Position numbers and translations under genes: made by a program. The notes beneath the pieces are model-generated. The model made no database searches. It saw only the letters and a list, made by a program, of their open reading frames with translations, and was not told where the DNA came from. 64,000 nucleotides of DNA from assembly GCF_021533215.1 (NCBI RefSeq), contig NZ_JAJNKA010000007.1, positions 292,750 to 356,749 of the forward strand. Reading direction: 5' to 3'. Of this stretch, positions 45,751 to 54,051 are shown one piece after another; the stretch's first letter is position 1; every line of letters starts with the position of its first letter. The stretch comes from Portibacter lacus (lineage in GTDB: Bacteria > Bacteroidota > Bacteroidia > Chitinophagales > Saprospiraceae).

Positions 45751-46707
45751 ATGGATTATAAACATATAAATGAAATCAACCTCGATCAACTTGAGGCTGG
45801 GAATAAATATAAATTTTGGTTTGACTTGGTTTCAGGACCTTTTGGCAATCCAATTTCGCTTCCTGTTATAATTGTAAAAGGTAGCGAACCTGGACCAACA
45901 GTCGGAATTACTGCAGCTGTTCACGGAAATGAATTAAATGGAATTCCTGTTATCCATAAATTTATAGACAGCATAGATCCAGTATTATTTAAAGGGAATA
46001 TTATCGCTATTCCTGTGGTCAATGTTCCTTCATTTATGAATAAGAAGAGACGGTTTATAGATGGAACAGACCTTAATCACATTATGCCTGGAAAAGCAGA
46101 TGGTAATGTAAGCCAAGTTTATGCTTATAGATTTGCTGAAAAAATACTTCCTCATTTCGACTTTCTCATTGATCTACATACCGCTAGTTTCGGTAGAATT
46201 AACTCTTTTTATGTAAGAGCTGATATGAGTATGGAAATTACCCGAAAAATGGCAATGTTTCAGAATCCTCAGATTATTGTTCATAACCCTCCTTCTGATG
46301 GTACCTTAAGAGGAGCAGCAGCAGAAATGGATATTCCAGCCATTACCGTAGAAGCAGGGAATCCTAATACCTTCCAAAGAGGAATGATTAAGGATAGTTT
46401 AACAGGTATCAGAAATGTTGTAATTGATCTGGGAATGATGGCCGGTGAGATCGTAAAAGATGAAGTTAGTCCTATCTTATGCAAGAAGTCGTATTGGATT
46501 TATACAAACCATGGTGGACTATTAACCGTCTACCCAGGTCTCACAGACGATGTCCACAAAGATAAAATGATTGCGAAACAACTAGATATTTTTGGAAGCT
46601 TGAAGAAGGAATACTTTGCACCAGAAGACGGGATTTTGATCGGGAAAAGTGTTAGCCCTGTAAATCAGACCGGCGGTCGAATTCTTCATTTAGGGATAAA
46701 AGAATAG
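45751..46707 (+). CDS. AstE/aspartoacylase-like M14 zinc deacylase
   Basis: Predicted zinc hydrolase of 318 residues, succinylglutamate desuccinylase/aspartoacylase subfamily of M14. Zinc ligands: H58 and E61 in the HGNE motif (AAVHGNELNG), and H143 in DLHTASFG; catalytic glutamate E201 in ITVEAGNP. The PVVNVPSF and GTDLNHIMPG segments (about 88-112) carry the substrate-binding Asn/Arg positions usual in the family. These enzymes remove N-acyl groups from amino acids rather than trimming proteins. It is last in the operon with two ATP-grasp ligases, so it may act on their product or its precursor. No lipid anchor or signal peptide. Confidence 0.88.
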   Translation: MDYKHINEINLDQLEAGNKYKFWFDLVSGPFGNPISLPVIIVKGSEPGPTVGITAAVHGNELNGIPVIHKFIDSIDPVLFKGNIIAIPVVNVPSFMNKKRRFIDGTDLNHIMPGKADGNVSQVYAYRFAEKILPHFDFLIDLHTASFGRINSFYVRADMSMEITRKMAMFQNPQIIVHNPPSDGTLRGAAAEMDIPAITVEAGNPNTFQRGMIKDSLTGIRNVVIDLGMMAGEIVKDEVSPILCKKSYWIYTNHGGLLTVYPGLTDDVHKDKMIAKQLDIFGSLKKEYFAPEDGILIGKSVSPVNQTGGRILHLGIKE

Positions 46708-46711
46708 AAAT

Positions 46712-46750
46712 TAAAAGAGTTTTGCTTTTCCATAAAGCAAAACTCTTTTA
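46712..46750. terminator. Bidirectional terminator between the M14 and M16 genes
   Basis: A perfect 17-bp stem (46712-46728 with 46734-46750) and a five-base loop. One arm has AAAAGAG, the other CTCTTTT, so T-rich tracts lie at both ends. It is placed between convergent genes. Confidence 0.85.
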
Positions 46751-46761
46751 TAGTCCATTTT

Positions 46762-48771
46762 TTAATTGTTCTCCACTTCTGCTGGCTCCATTACCATTCG
46801 AATAAAGTTTCCAGATCCAAAATATTGTGAAGCTGCATTTTTTATATCATCAGAATCTAGACCCTGAATCGATTTTTCTAAGTGTTCAAGACTTATCGTT
46901 GACGGAGAAACTCCATTTTCATACACATTTTCTAATTTCGATCTCCAATATGTATTTTCCTCTAAACTCTTTATCATCGATTGTCGCTGCGTTTCCTTCA
47001 CTTTCGTCAAGTCTTTTTCTGATGCACCATTCTTAGTTGCATGCTCTACATCCTTCATTGCAGTGGCGATTAAATCTTCCGTATTTCCTGGATCACAGTT
47101 AAAAGAAACTGTAATTGAATATCTTTCTTCTGGAATTCTACTCGCATTTCCACTGACTCTAACCCCATAAACTCCGCCTTTATCTTCTCGCATCGACTCT
47201 CGCATTTTAATTCTTAGAACATCTAGCATAGAATTAAAATGATAAGCATTTTCTGGTGTCCATTCAAAAGGACCGTGAAAGAAAAGTTCAACTTGGGTTT
47301 TCGGTGCTGCCCCCATATTTATCAGATCATTAATTTCTCCTTCTACGTAGTCAATTTGTCGATTCATATAAGTCTCTTCTACCCCACTCGACGGCAGATT
47401 CCCCAAATATTTCTGACACATTTCTTTTAAGGTTTCCTCTTCAAAGTTGCCAACAAAAATAAATGTAAAACCACTTGCATCAGCAAAACGCTCTTTATAG
47501 ATCTCTAATGCTCTATCATAATCAATAGATTCCAATGATTCTGCCGTAGGGAAACCAACTCGTGGGTGATTATTAGTTCTAAGCTTCATTGAGTGATCCA
47601 TGAAATAGTAAGCTGGATTAGACATTAAATTCTTATAAGTATTGGCCTGCTTCGAAATATAAGAATTAAACGCTTCCTCATCTTTTCTGACATCAGTAAA
47701 ATACATGTACGTTAATTGTAACATGGTTTCTAAATCTTTAGGAGAACAAGAACCAGAAACACCTTCATAATAAGATCCGATGTATGGGAAAACACCTACG
47801 GTTTTCCCAGTCAAAAGCTTCTCTAAATCAGAATCTGAAAAATCACCAAGACCAGACTGAGCAACAATTCTGGAAGCATTTGTTGCATTCATATAATCTT
47901 CATCTTCGTATAAACTTGTTCCACCTTCACTGCTAGCAGTCATCATGATTTCATCATTTTTAAAGGTCGTGGGTTTCAATACGATCTTCACTCCATTCTC
48001 TAATTCAAATTCCTTTACTCCTACTTCATCATAGGATGCAGTTTGCTTAATACTTACTGCTGAAAGTTCCTTATCAAATAATGGCGCAGTAATCACCTTA
48101 TCTTCATAAGGTGCAATTTCTTTATTTGCAATACCGTCTATAAGTCCTAAAAGATCTTCTTCCGTCGGCAAAACAACATCATCTTTCTCAGGTGCCGTTA
48201 CAACGACGACTCTATTCTCTGGGGTAATCCAATCTTTAGCCAATGCATCAATTTCTTCTACGGTGATCGTTGGCAAGAACTTTTCATAATAGGCTAACTG
48301 CTGATCAATAGATGGAATAGGGTTTCCATCTAAGTAGTGATAAATATATCTCGTAATTAATCTTCTAGAATCTATTTTATCTTGCTCTTTAGCTTGTCGC
48401 ATGATGTTCTCTTTCATCGCTGTTTTCTGCCTTTCTAATTCTGAAGCGTTAAATCCATGACGAAGCGCACGCTCATTTTCAGTTAATAACACGTCAAGTG
48501 CATGTTCTATTTTTCCTTCAGGAACATTAGCAAAAGCGGTATAAGTGTCTAAATCACCTACATCCGATCCATATCCAGAATAGGCAAAAATAAATGGAGG
48601 ATCAGCTTCCTTCGTAATTTCATCTAATCTTGTATTAAGCATTCTATTGTATAACTGACGTACTAAAGACTGTCTATAATCTATATCCGTTTTTACTGAA
48701 ATATGGTCATGTTTATACATTATTCGCAGAATGGTAAATGCCGATTCTTTATCTGAATTAATAGAAACCAA
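46762..48771 (-). CDS. M16 metallopeptidase, remaining C-terminal part
   Basis: 669 codons in frame with the N-terminal part after the TAG. The nominal start is TTG 48771; an internal ATG (MYKHDHISVKTDIDY) is at 48720. The content continues the M16 fold: the rest of domain 1, then the second pseudo-repeat with EVGVKEFELENGVKIVLKPTTF (start of repeat 2, about 255-275), FVGNFEEETLKEMCQKYLGNLP (about 455-476) and the closing half FNSMLDVLRIKMRESMREDKGGVYGVRVS. No zinc motif of its own. Frame is open for its whole length, so selection was removed recently or never. Confidence 0.75.
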   Translation of the reverse strand: MVSINSDKESAFTILRIMYKHDHISVKTDIDYRQSLVRQLYNRMLNTRLDEITKEADPPFIFAYSGYGSDVGDLDTYTAFANVPEGKIEHALDVLLTENERALRHGFNASELERQKTAMKENIMRQAKEQDKIDSRRLITRYIYHYLDGNPIPSIDQQLAYYEKFLPTITVEEIDALAKDWITPENRVVVVTAPEKDDVVLPTEEDLLGLIDGIANKEIAPYEDKVITAPLFDKELSAVSIKQTASYDEVGVKEFELENGVKIVLKPTTFKNDEIMMTASSEGGTSLYEDEDYMNATNASRIVAQSGLGDFSDSDLEKLLTGKTVGVFPYIGSYYEGVSGSCSPKDLETMLQLTYMYFTDVRKDEEAFNSYISKQANTYKNLMSNPAYYFMDHSMKLRTNNHPRVGFPTAESLESIDYDRALEIYKERFADASGFTFIFVGNFEEETLKEMCQKYLGNLPSSGVEETYMNRQIDYVEGEINDLINMGAAPKTQVELFFHGPFEWTPENAYHFNSMLDVLRIKMRESMREDKGGVYGVRVSGNASRIPEERYSITVSFNCDPGNTEDLIATAMKDVEHATKNGASEKDLTKVKETQRQSMIKSLEENTYWRSKLENVYENGVSPSTISLEHLEKSIQGLDSDDIKNAASQYFGSGNFIRMVMEPAEVENN

Positions 48772-48828
48772 CGTTTCTTTATGCTTAGGTACAACATTAT
48801 CTGCTTTATTTCTCTTCTCAGCAGAAGG

Positions 48829-49674
48829 CTAAATCGGTGCAAATAATTTCTTAATCTTCTCTTCCGTTTCTTTGACATCTACATCACCTACAACCGCAAT
48901 GGCCATTAGATCTGTACGATACCAATCCTTGTAAAACCTTTTTACAACTTCTGGAGTAACATTATTAATAATTTCAGGAGTACCAATAGGAAGTCTCTTA
49001 GCATACCTAGAATTATGATACATTACCGGGAAATAATTCTTTTGCATTCTTTGCTCACCACTTAATCTAGATCTCCATTCTGAAGTAACAACTCCTCTCT
49101 CTTTATCGATTTCCTCGGGATCGAAAGATATTCCTGATGCCCAGTCAAATAAGACCAATAACCCTTTATCAAATAATTCCATGCTATCTGTCCTCACTTG
49201 CAACATATATACAGTTTCATCAAAACTTGTATACGCATTCAGGTCTGGACCAAATTTAGTTCCAATGCTTTCAAGGTAGTCTACCAGTTCATTTTTCTCG
49301 AAATTCTTAGATCCATTGAAAGCCATGTGTTCTACAAAGTGCGCTACGCCTAATTGGTCATCATCTTCCTGCATAGAACCTGCATTGACTATTAATCGTA
49401 ATTCAGCTCTTTGTTCAGGTTTTGTATTTTGCTGGATATAGTATTTCATTCCATTAGATAAAGTACCAATGGTGACCTTATCATCATTAGGAATATCAGC
49501 TGGGATTGATTTTTCACTTTTTGCACTTGATGGAATATTTACTCCATCAGGAGAAGTAGTTGTTACTTCTTCTAATTCAACCACTTTCTCAATTGTCTTT
49601 GCTGTTTTAGGTGTACAAGAAGTGTAAACTAGCAGAAGTGTAAGTAACGATAATAAATAGGATATTTGTTTCAT
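48829..49674 (-). CDS. M16 metallopeptidase, N-terminal part (zinc-binding)
   Basis: 281 codons from a typical lipoprotein signal (MKQISYLLSLLTLLLVYTSC, cysteine 20) to the amber codon. The active-site domain is complete: inverted zinc motif HFVEH (H112, E115, H116) and the downstream glutamate in DKERGVVTSEW (about 190-200). The fragment ends KKLFAPI. By itself this part lacks the second half that closes the peptidase chamber, so it is probably inactive unless read through. A 14-bp palindrome lies just upstream. Confidence 0.8.
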   Translation of the reverse strand: MKQISYLLSLLTLLLVYTSCTPKTAKTIEKVVELEEVTTTSPDGVNIPSSAKSEKSIPADIPNDDKVTIGTLSNGMKYYIQQNTKPEQRAELRLIVNAGSMQEDDDQLGVAHFVEHMAFNGSKNFEKNELVDYLESIGTKFGPDLNAYTSFDETVYMLQVRTDSMELFDKGLLVLFDWASGISFDPEEIDKERGVVTSEWRSRLSGEQRMQKNYFPVMYHNSRYAKRLPIGTPEIINNVTPEVVKRFYKDWYRTDLMAIAVVGDVDVKETEEKIKKLFAPI

Positions 49675-49683
49675 AACGAAGGT

Positions 49684-49697
49684 TTTACAATTGTAAA
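49684..49697. promoter_or_regulatory. Palindrome upstream of the M16 gene
   Basis: A perfect 14-bp palindrome TTTACAATTGTAAA, nine bases upstream of the M16 start. Possible regulator-binding site, but AT-rich palindromes arise easily here. Confidence 0.3.
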
Positions 49698-49929
49698 TAA
49701 AGTAAAAATTAGTCTAACTATCGAAAGCCAGTATTTATCTAAAAGATAATTATTTTTATATAATCTTAGATAAGCAAAAGTTAATAAATGTTACCCTTGA
49801 GTGATCCGAAACTAACAATATAGCACTCTCACCTTTTCCCGCAGTTTTCCTGCCACTGATAACTTTGCCCTCTAACATATCTTAAAATATATTACAATAA
49901 CATCAAAAGTATTAATCTTCCATATTCTA

Positions 49930-51363
49930 TCAATATTCTAGAACCTGCAGGGTATCCAAGTGCAACCTAAACTTGACCCATGATTCAATTTTTTTCAAAT
50001 TTTCGTTTTTTTCTTTAGAAGACACATCTTTTTTCCAACGTATATTGATAACAGGTAGTGTATCTATTTTTTGAAAATTCGTTGTAATTTTATTAGAGTA
50101 GCTAAAGATTTCTACGTTCTCATAGTTAATTTTCAACTCTTCACTTATCTGCTCGAAAGGAACAGCTCTAATCTTTAACAAAGCTATTTCATTTTCTAGA
50201 AAACGAATTCGTTCATCTTTATCATTGAGTAATTTATCATTCTTCACGTAAAGATCTTCAAGTATTCCTGCTTTAACCACACTTGAAAGCTTTTCCGCCA
50301 TTTCACCACTTTGATCATCTCTTTGATGAATTCTCAATGTTGTTTCTTCTAACTTTTCAACCTTCGAAAGGCTAGTCCCCCATTCCTTAATCTTTTCTTT
50401 CGGAACATGGCGACCTATAAGATAGACATCAATCTTATTCAGTTCAAAATCTTGTGTGAACTTTACAACTTCCGCACCATCATATTTAATCTGGTGTGTA
50501 ACGAATTCTTTAGATTTGTTTTCAAAAACCTGCTGATCTAATAATTTTATAAAAAGCCATACACTAGGAACCATAACCGCAATAGCGATCAAGGATGCAA
50601 TCTGAGATGTTCTACGAAGTAACTTGCTGTCAGCATACCGAACAAGTGGAAATCGAAGAATTTTACAAACTATAAAAGTGGAAAGTGCTATAAAAACTGC
50701 GTTTATGGAAAAAAGATATAATGCGCCACCAGCATAAGAAGCATTACCCACAGCCAATCCATACCCAACCGTGCACAAAGGTGGCATTAACGCTGTTGCA
50801 ATTGCAACTCCAAAAATAACACTGGCTATCGTTCCACTTTTAGTTTTTGCAACGATTAATCCTAAACCTCCAAATATAGCAATGAGAACATCTAATATCG
50901 TCGGATAGGTTCTAGCCAATAATTCTGGTGTCTCCTCTGTAAGTGGAGATATTTTAAAGTACAAAAATGCAGTGAGCACACTCAAAATGACCATTACAAT
51001 TACATTCAAAAGCGAACGACGTAAAGTTATCAAATCATTGGTCGCTACTGCTAACCCAACTCCTACAATAGGTCCCATCAAAGGCGAAATAAGCATCGCT
51101 CCAATTACAACTGCACTACTACTAACATTAAGCCCGATGGAAGCAACAAAAATTGAAAAGATAAGAATCCATACAGTATGCCCCTTAAAAGGTATGTCTT
51201 TCTTTACCGCTTCTATTGTAGCTTCACTATCTGAATCAGAATGAATATCAAAAAGTTCAATAAAGAATTTTTTAAAACTTTTCAATACAAGGTGCTGTAA
51301 GTTTATTTCATCCGCATTCTGTGGAGTGATCTTTATATCCTTGTCTTTTTCTGAATTCTCCAT
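49930..51363 (-). CDS. DUF389 membrane protein (TIGR00341-like)
   Basis: Inner-membrane protein of 477 residues. The DUF389 domain (about 60-235) is marked by IGLNVSSSAVVIGAMLISPLMGPIVGVGLAVATND (about 77-112) and VIFGVAIATALMPPLCTVGYGLAVG, within about six membrane segments. A further segment (about 255-273) precedes a soluble, predicted periplasmic or cytoplasmic tail (275-477) with coiled-coil stretch LLNDKDERIRFLENEIALLK. The function of DUF389 is not known. It has its own upstream region with a 12-bp palindrome TTTCAATTGAAA (51384-51395). Confidence 0.88.
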   Translation of the reverse strand: MENSEKDKDIKITPQNADEINLQHLVLKSFKKFFIELFDIHSDSDSEATIEAVKKDIPFKGHTVWILIFSIFVASIGLNVSSSAVVIGAMLISPLMGPIVGVGLAVATNDLITLRRSLLNVIVMVILSVLTAFLYFKISPLTEETPELLARTYPTILDVLIAIFGGLGLIVAKTKSGTIASVIFGVAIATALMPPLCTVGYGLAVGNASYAGGALYLFSINAVFIALSTFIVCKILRFPLVRYADSKLLRRTSQIASLIAIAVMVPSVWLFIKLLDQQVFENKSKEFVTHQIKYDGAEVVKFTQDFELNKIDVYLIGRHVPKEKIKEWGTSLSKVEKLEETTLRIHQRDDQSGEMAEKLSSVVKAGILEDLYVKNDKLLNDKDERIRFLENEIALLKIRAVPFEQISEELKINYENVEIFSYSNKITTNFQKIDTLPVINIRWKKDVSSKEKNENLKKIESWVKFRLHLDTLQVLEY

Positions 51364-51729
51364 CTACAAACATTTATTGCCATTTTCAATTGAAATGATA
51401 TTTATAAATCCTTCTAAAGGCTTAATCACCTTTCTTTGTTACATAAAAAACTGATTTCATTATGATAAAAATTATTATAAGGTGTAAATACCTTATTAAC
51501 ATCATATTTCTTCATTCTTTACTTAAGCTAACCGCCCTTGTAATTTGTAACTTTTCAGCACGAAATTGTTCATCATGTAAAACTTCTGATCCTTCGTGAA
51601 AAAAACTTTGCCTGAATATCCTAAGAACTGTTTTGAATTCAACGATTTCTTTTCCTTAGCTATTGCTAGCTCATTAAAGATACTTACTCACCAGTAAAGG
51701 AATAATTGTAATTAATAAAGTAATACTTA
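51364..51729. other. Intergenic region between DUF389 and DUF1080 genes, with a possible gene remnant
   Basis: On the minus strand, one frame is open for about 49 codons between stops (about 51523-51672). It ends in a coding-like stretch with FLGYSGKVFFTKDQKFYMMN and closes at a TAA. No good start is present, and I do not recognise a family, so it may be a degraded coding fragment. The rest holds the 12-bp palindrome near the DUF389 start. Confidence 0.35.
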
Positions 51730-52467
51730 CTATAGTTTTCTTACCCAAATGTTCCTATACTTTACTAAATCTCCGTGATCCTGTAACATAATTGGCAGAT
51801 CCCCATGAGCATTATTTTGAGGTAAACCCATGTATTCAGTAGTTCCCCAAATTTCAGTATTATGCTGAGTTACAACTCCATTATGGAGTACTGTAATGGT
51901 CGCAGCATGAGTCCGCACACCTTTATCATTGAATATTGGTGCTTTAAAAATGATATCATACGTTTGCCATTCTCCTGGCGGCAAACAAGCATTAACTAAG
52001 GGTGCAGTTTGCTTATAAATTCCACTTGCTTGACCATTAGAATAGGTACGGCTTTCATAGCTATCTAAAACTTGTAATTCATATTTACTCATTAGAAAAA
52101 TACCACTATTACCTCTACCTTGACCTTCACCCTTTATGACGGTAGGTGATGTCCATTCTATGTGAAGTTGACAATCTCCGAAGGATTCTTTTGTCTTAAT
52201 ACCACCTGTTTGGGGTTTTACTTGCATGGCATCTCCTATAATATCCCATGTAGCATCACCACTATTCGTCGAAACCCAACTATCGAGGTTTTGCCCATCA
52301 AAAAGCACAATTGCATCAGAAGGCACACCATCTACGATGTTAACTTTCGGCGGAATCGGTTCCCATACTTCTGTCGTTTGAGGATCCATTTTTCCTCTAT
52401 TTATTCCTTGCGCATTAACAAACTGTCCAACTAAAACTAAAGCCAAAAGCAATACATTAAATTTCAT
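51730..52467 (-). CDS. DUF1080 (3-keto-disaccharide hydrolase-like) secreted protein
   Basis: Exported protein of 245 residues with signal peptide (MKFNVLLLALVLVGQFVNAQ) and one DUF1080 domain, a concanavalin-like beta sandwich. Key pieces: IVLFDGQNLDSWVS (about 53-66), GDAMQVKPQTGGIKTKESFGDCQLHIEW (about 82-109), GRGNSGIFLMSKYELQVLDSYES (about 122-144) and PIMLQDHGDLVKYRNIWVRKL at the end. Some relatives hydrolyse 3-keto-glycosides, so a role in sugar breakdown is reasonable but unproven. It stands alone, with 159 bases upstream to the MATE gene. Confidence 0.9.
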   Translation of the reverse strand: MKFNVLLLALVLVGQFVNAQGINRGKMDPQTTEVWEPIPPKVNIVDGVPSDAIVLFDGQNLDSWVSTNSGDATWDIIGDAMQVKPQTGGIKTKESFGDCQLHIEWTSPTVIKGEGQGRGNSGIFLMSKYELQVLDSYESRTYSNGQASGIYKQTAPLVNACLPPGEWQTYDIIFKAPIFNDKGVRTHAATITVLHNGVVTQHNTEIWGTTEYMGLPQNNAHGDLPIMLQDHGDLVKYRNIWVRKL

Positions 52468-52626
52468 GTCTGATTATTATTTAAATTAAAAACATTAATA
52501 TAATAAAAAATTATGCACGAGACTTAGCGGGACTCAGTTGATCTTATGGAAATTGTAAAATCTTCTTAATTGATTCAAAACTTAGACCTACCAAATATCA
52601 AGAATAAGCTTTTCGCTTTAGATAAA

Positions 52627-54018
52627 TTAGATCTTCTTAAGCTTCCATTTTCCTCTTCTAAATAGATAAATAAGCATTAATGCAAGAAATGCTTCAGATA
52701 TAGCAATAGATGCATATACTCCTTCCGATCCGTACCCCATGGTTACAGCTAAAAAATAAGCAAGTGGAATTTCAATTAGCCAGAAAGCTATGAAATTTGT
52801 AATAGTAGGTGTCATCGTGTCACCTGCGCCATTAAAAGCATTGCCCAGCACCATTCCATAAGAAAAGACAATATAGCCTAATGTAATAATTCTCAAGGCT
52901 TTAACACCTTCCAATACAACTCCAGCTTCATCTGTAAAAAAGCCGATGATGCTTGGTGCAAAAATCCAGAATATAATACTAACAGAGACTAAAAAAATAG
53001 CATTATAAAAAGAAGCTATCCAAGCTGATTTTTCAGCTCTTTCAGGTTTCCCAGCTCCTAAATTCTGTCCCACTAAGGTCGCAACTGCATTAGCTAAACC
53101 CCAAGATGGCAGAATCGTAAATACGATCACTCTAAAAGCCACCGTATAACCTGCGACTGCTGTATTGCCAAATTGACTTACGATTCTTACCAAGAAGATC
53201 CAAGAAAATGTCGCGATAATATATTGGCTTATTCCACCTATAGACAACTTCACCAACTCGAAAATTACTTTTAAATCTAGCTTTATATCATTGTATATCA
53301 GTTTAATAGCAGAACTACCTTTAAGTAAAATATATAGCTGCAAAAGTACACCAAATCCACGCCCTATACATGTTGCTATGGCAGCTCCCTTTATTCCTAG
53401 TTCAGGAATTGGCCCAAGCCCAAAAATCAATATCGGATCTAATATGATGTTAATAGTATTTGCAAAAATTAAAGAATACATCGCAATAGCAGCATCACCA
53501 GCTCCACGGAAAATAGCATTTAACAAATAAAGAAGAAATATGATAATATTGAAACTAAGTAAGATTCTGGTATAGCTGACACCTTCTCGGATCAACTCCT
53601 CATCTCCACCCATCAGTCTTAAGACATCTTCGGCATAAATATAACCGAGCACCCCAACGAAAATCGCAACAATTGCACTTAGCAAAATGGCTTGAACCGC
53701 CACATTACTCGCTCCTTTTTTATCTTTCTCTCCTGTTCTTCTTGCTATTAATGCTGTGGTTCCCGCACTTAGCCCTATCGCTAGGGAATAAATAATAAAC
53801 ATGAACGTTTCAGTTAGTCCTACGGTAGCAATAGCATTAATAGAGATTTTAGAAACAAAATAGATATCTACTACAGCAAAAATTGACTCCATGATCTGCT
53901 CCAGCATCATGGGTATAGAAAGCATAATAATAGCAGTCTTAAGATCACCTTGAGTAAAATCATGATCCTTTACCTGGATACTGCTTTTAATAGTATTTAT
54001 GATCTTCTTTAGACTCAA
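52627..54018 (-). CDS. MATE family efflux transporter
   Basis: Inner-membrane antiporter of 463 residues with twelve predicted membrane segments in two similar halves. The first half shows LKTAIIMLSIPMMLEQIMESIFAVVDIYFVSKISINAIATVGL, and the second half VARVxQ-like GLANAVATLVGQNLGAGKPERAEKSAW (about 313-339), the typical MATE sequence GQNLGAGKPERA. Such proteins export cationic drugs or metabolites with Na+ or H+. It lies 33 bases after the giant surface protein gene on the same strand; a functional link is not apparent. Confidence 0.93.
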   Translation of the reverse strand: MSLKKIINTIKSSIQVKDHDFTQGDLKTAIIMLSIPMMLEQIMESIFAVVDIYFVSKISINAIATVGLTETFMFIIYSLAIGLSAGTTALIARRTGEKDKKGASNVAVQAILLSAIVAIFVGVLGYIYAEDVLRLMGGDEELIREGVSYTRILLSFNIIIFLLYLLNAIFRGAGDAAIAMYSLIFANTINIILDPILIFGLGPIPELGIKGAAIATCIGRGFGVLLQLYILLKGSSAIKLIYNDIKLDLKVIFELVKLSIGGISQYIIATFSWIFLVRIVSQFGNTAVAGYTVAFRVIVFTILPSWGLANAVATLVGQNLGAGKPERAEKSAWIASFYNAIFLVSVSIIFWIFAPSIIGFFTDEAGVVLEGVKALRIITLGYIVFSYGMVLGNAFNGAGDTMTPTITNFIAFWLIEIPLAYFLAVTMGYGSEGVYASIAISEAFLALMLIYLFRRGKWKLKKI

Positions 54019-54051
54019 TTCACAGAATTTATTAGCCTAAAAGTAAATGTT

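Larger units (their letters stand above)
46762..49674 (-). pseudogene. M16 (insulinase/PqqL-like) metallopeptidase gene split by one in-frame TAG
   Basis: The two open frames 48829-49674 and 46762-48771 are in the same reading frame, separated by a single TAG at 48829-48831 and then 19 sense codons (beginning PSAEKRNKADNVVPK). Joined, they give about 970 residues, the normal length of exported two-repeat M16 peptidases of this phylum. No other stop or frameshift is seen, so decay is very recent, or the TAG is an assembly error, or it is read through. TAG is a normal terminator elsewhere here (for example at 9743 and 9810), so the code is not altered. Lipobox, zinc motif and both M16 halves are otherwise intact. 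Confidence 0.85.

Noticed and set aside
48829..48831. Recoding of TAG as a sense codon in this genome
   Set aside because: TAG ends other genes normally here, such as the S8 peptidase gene (9741-9743) and the SLC13-type gene (9810-9812), and no insertion signal for an unusual amino acid is visible.
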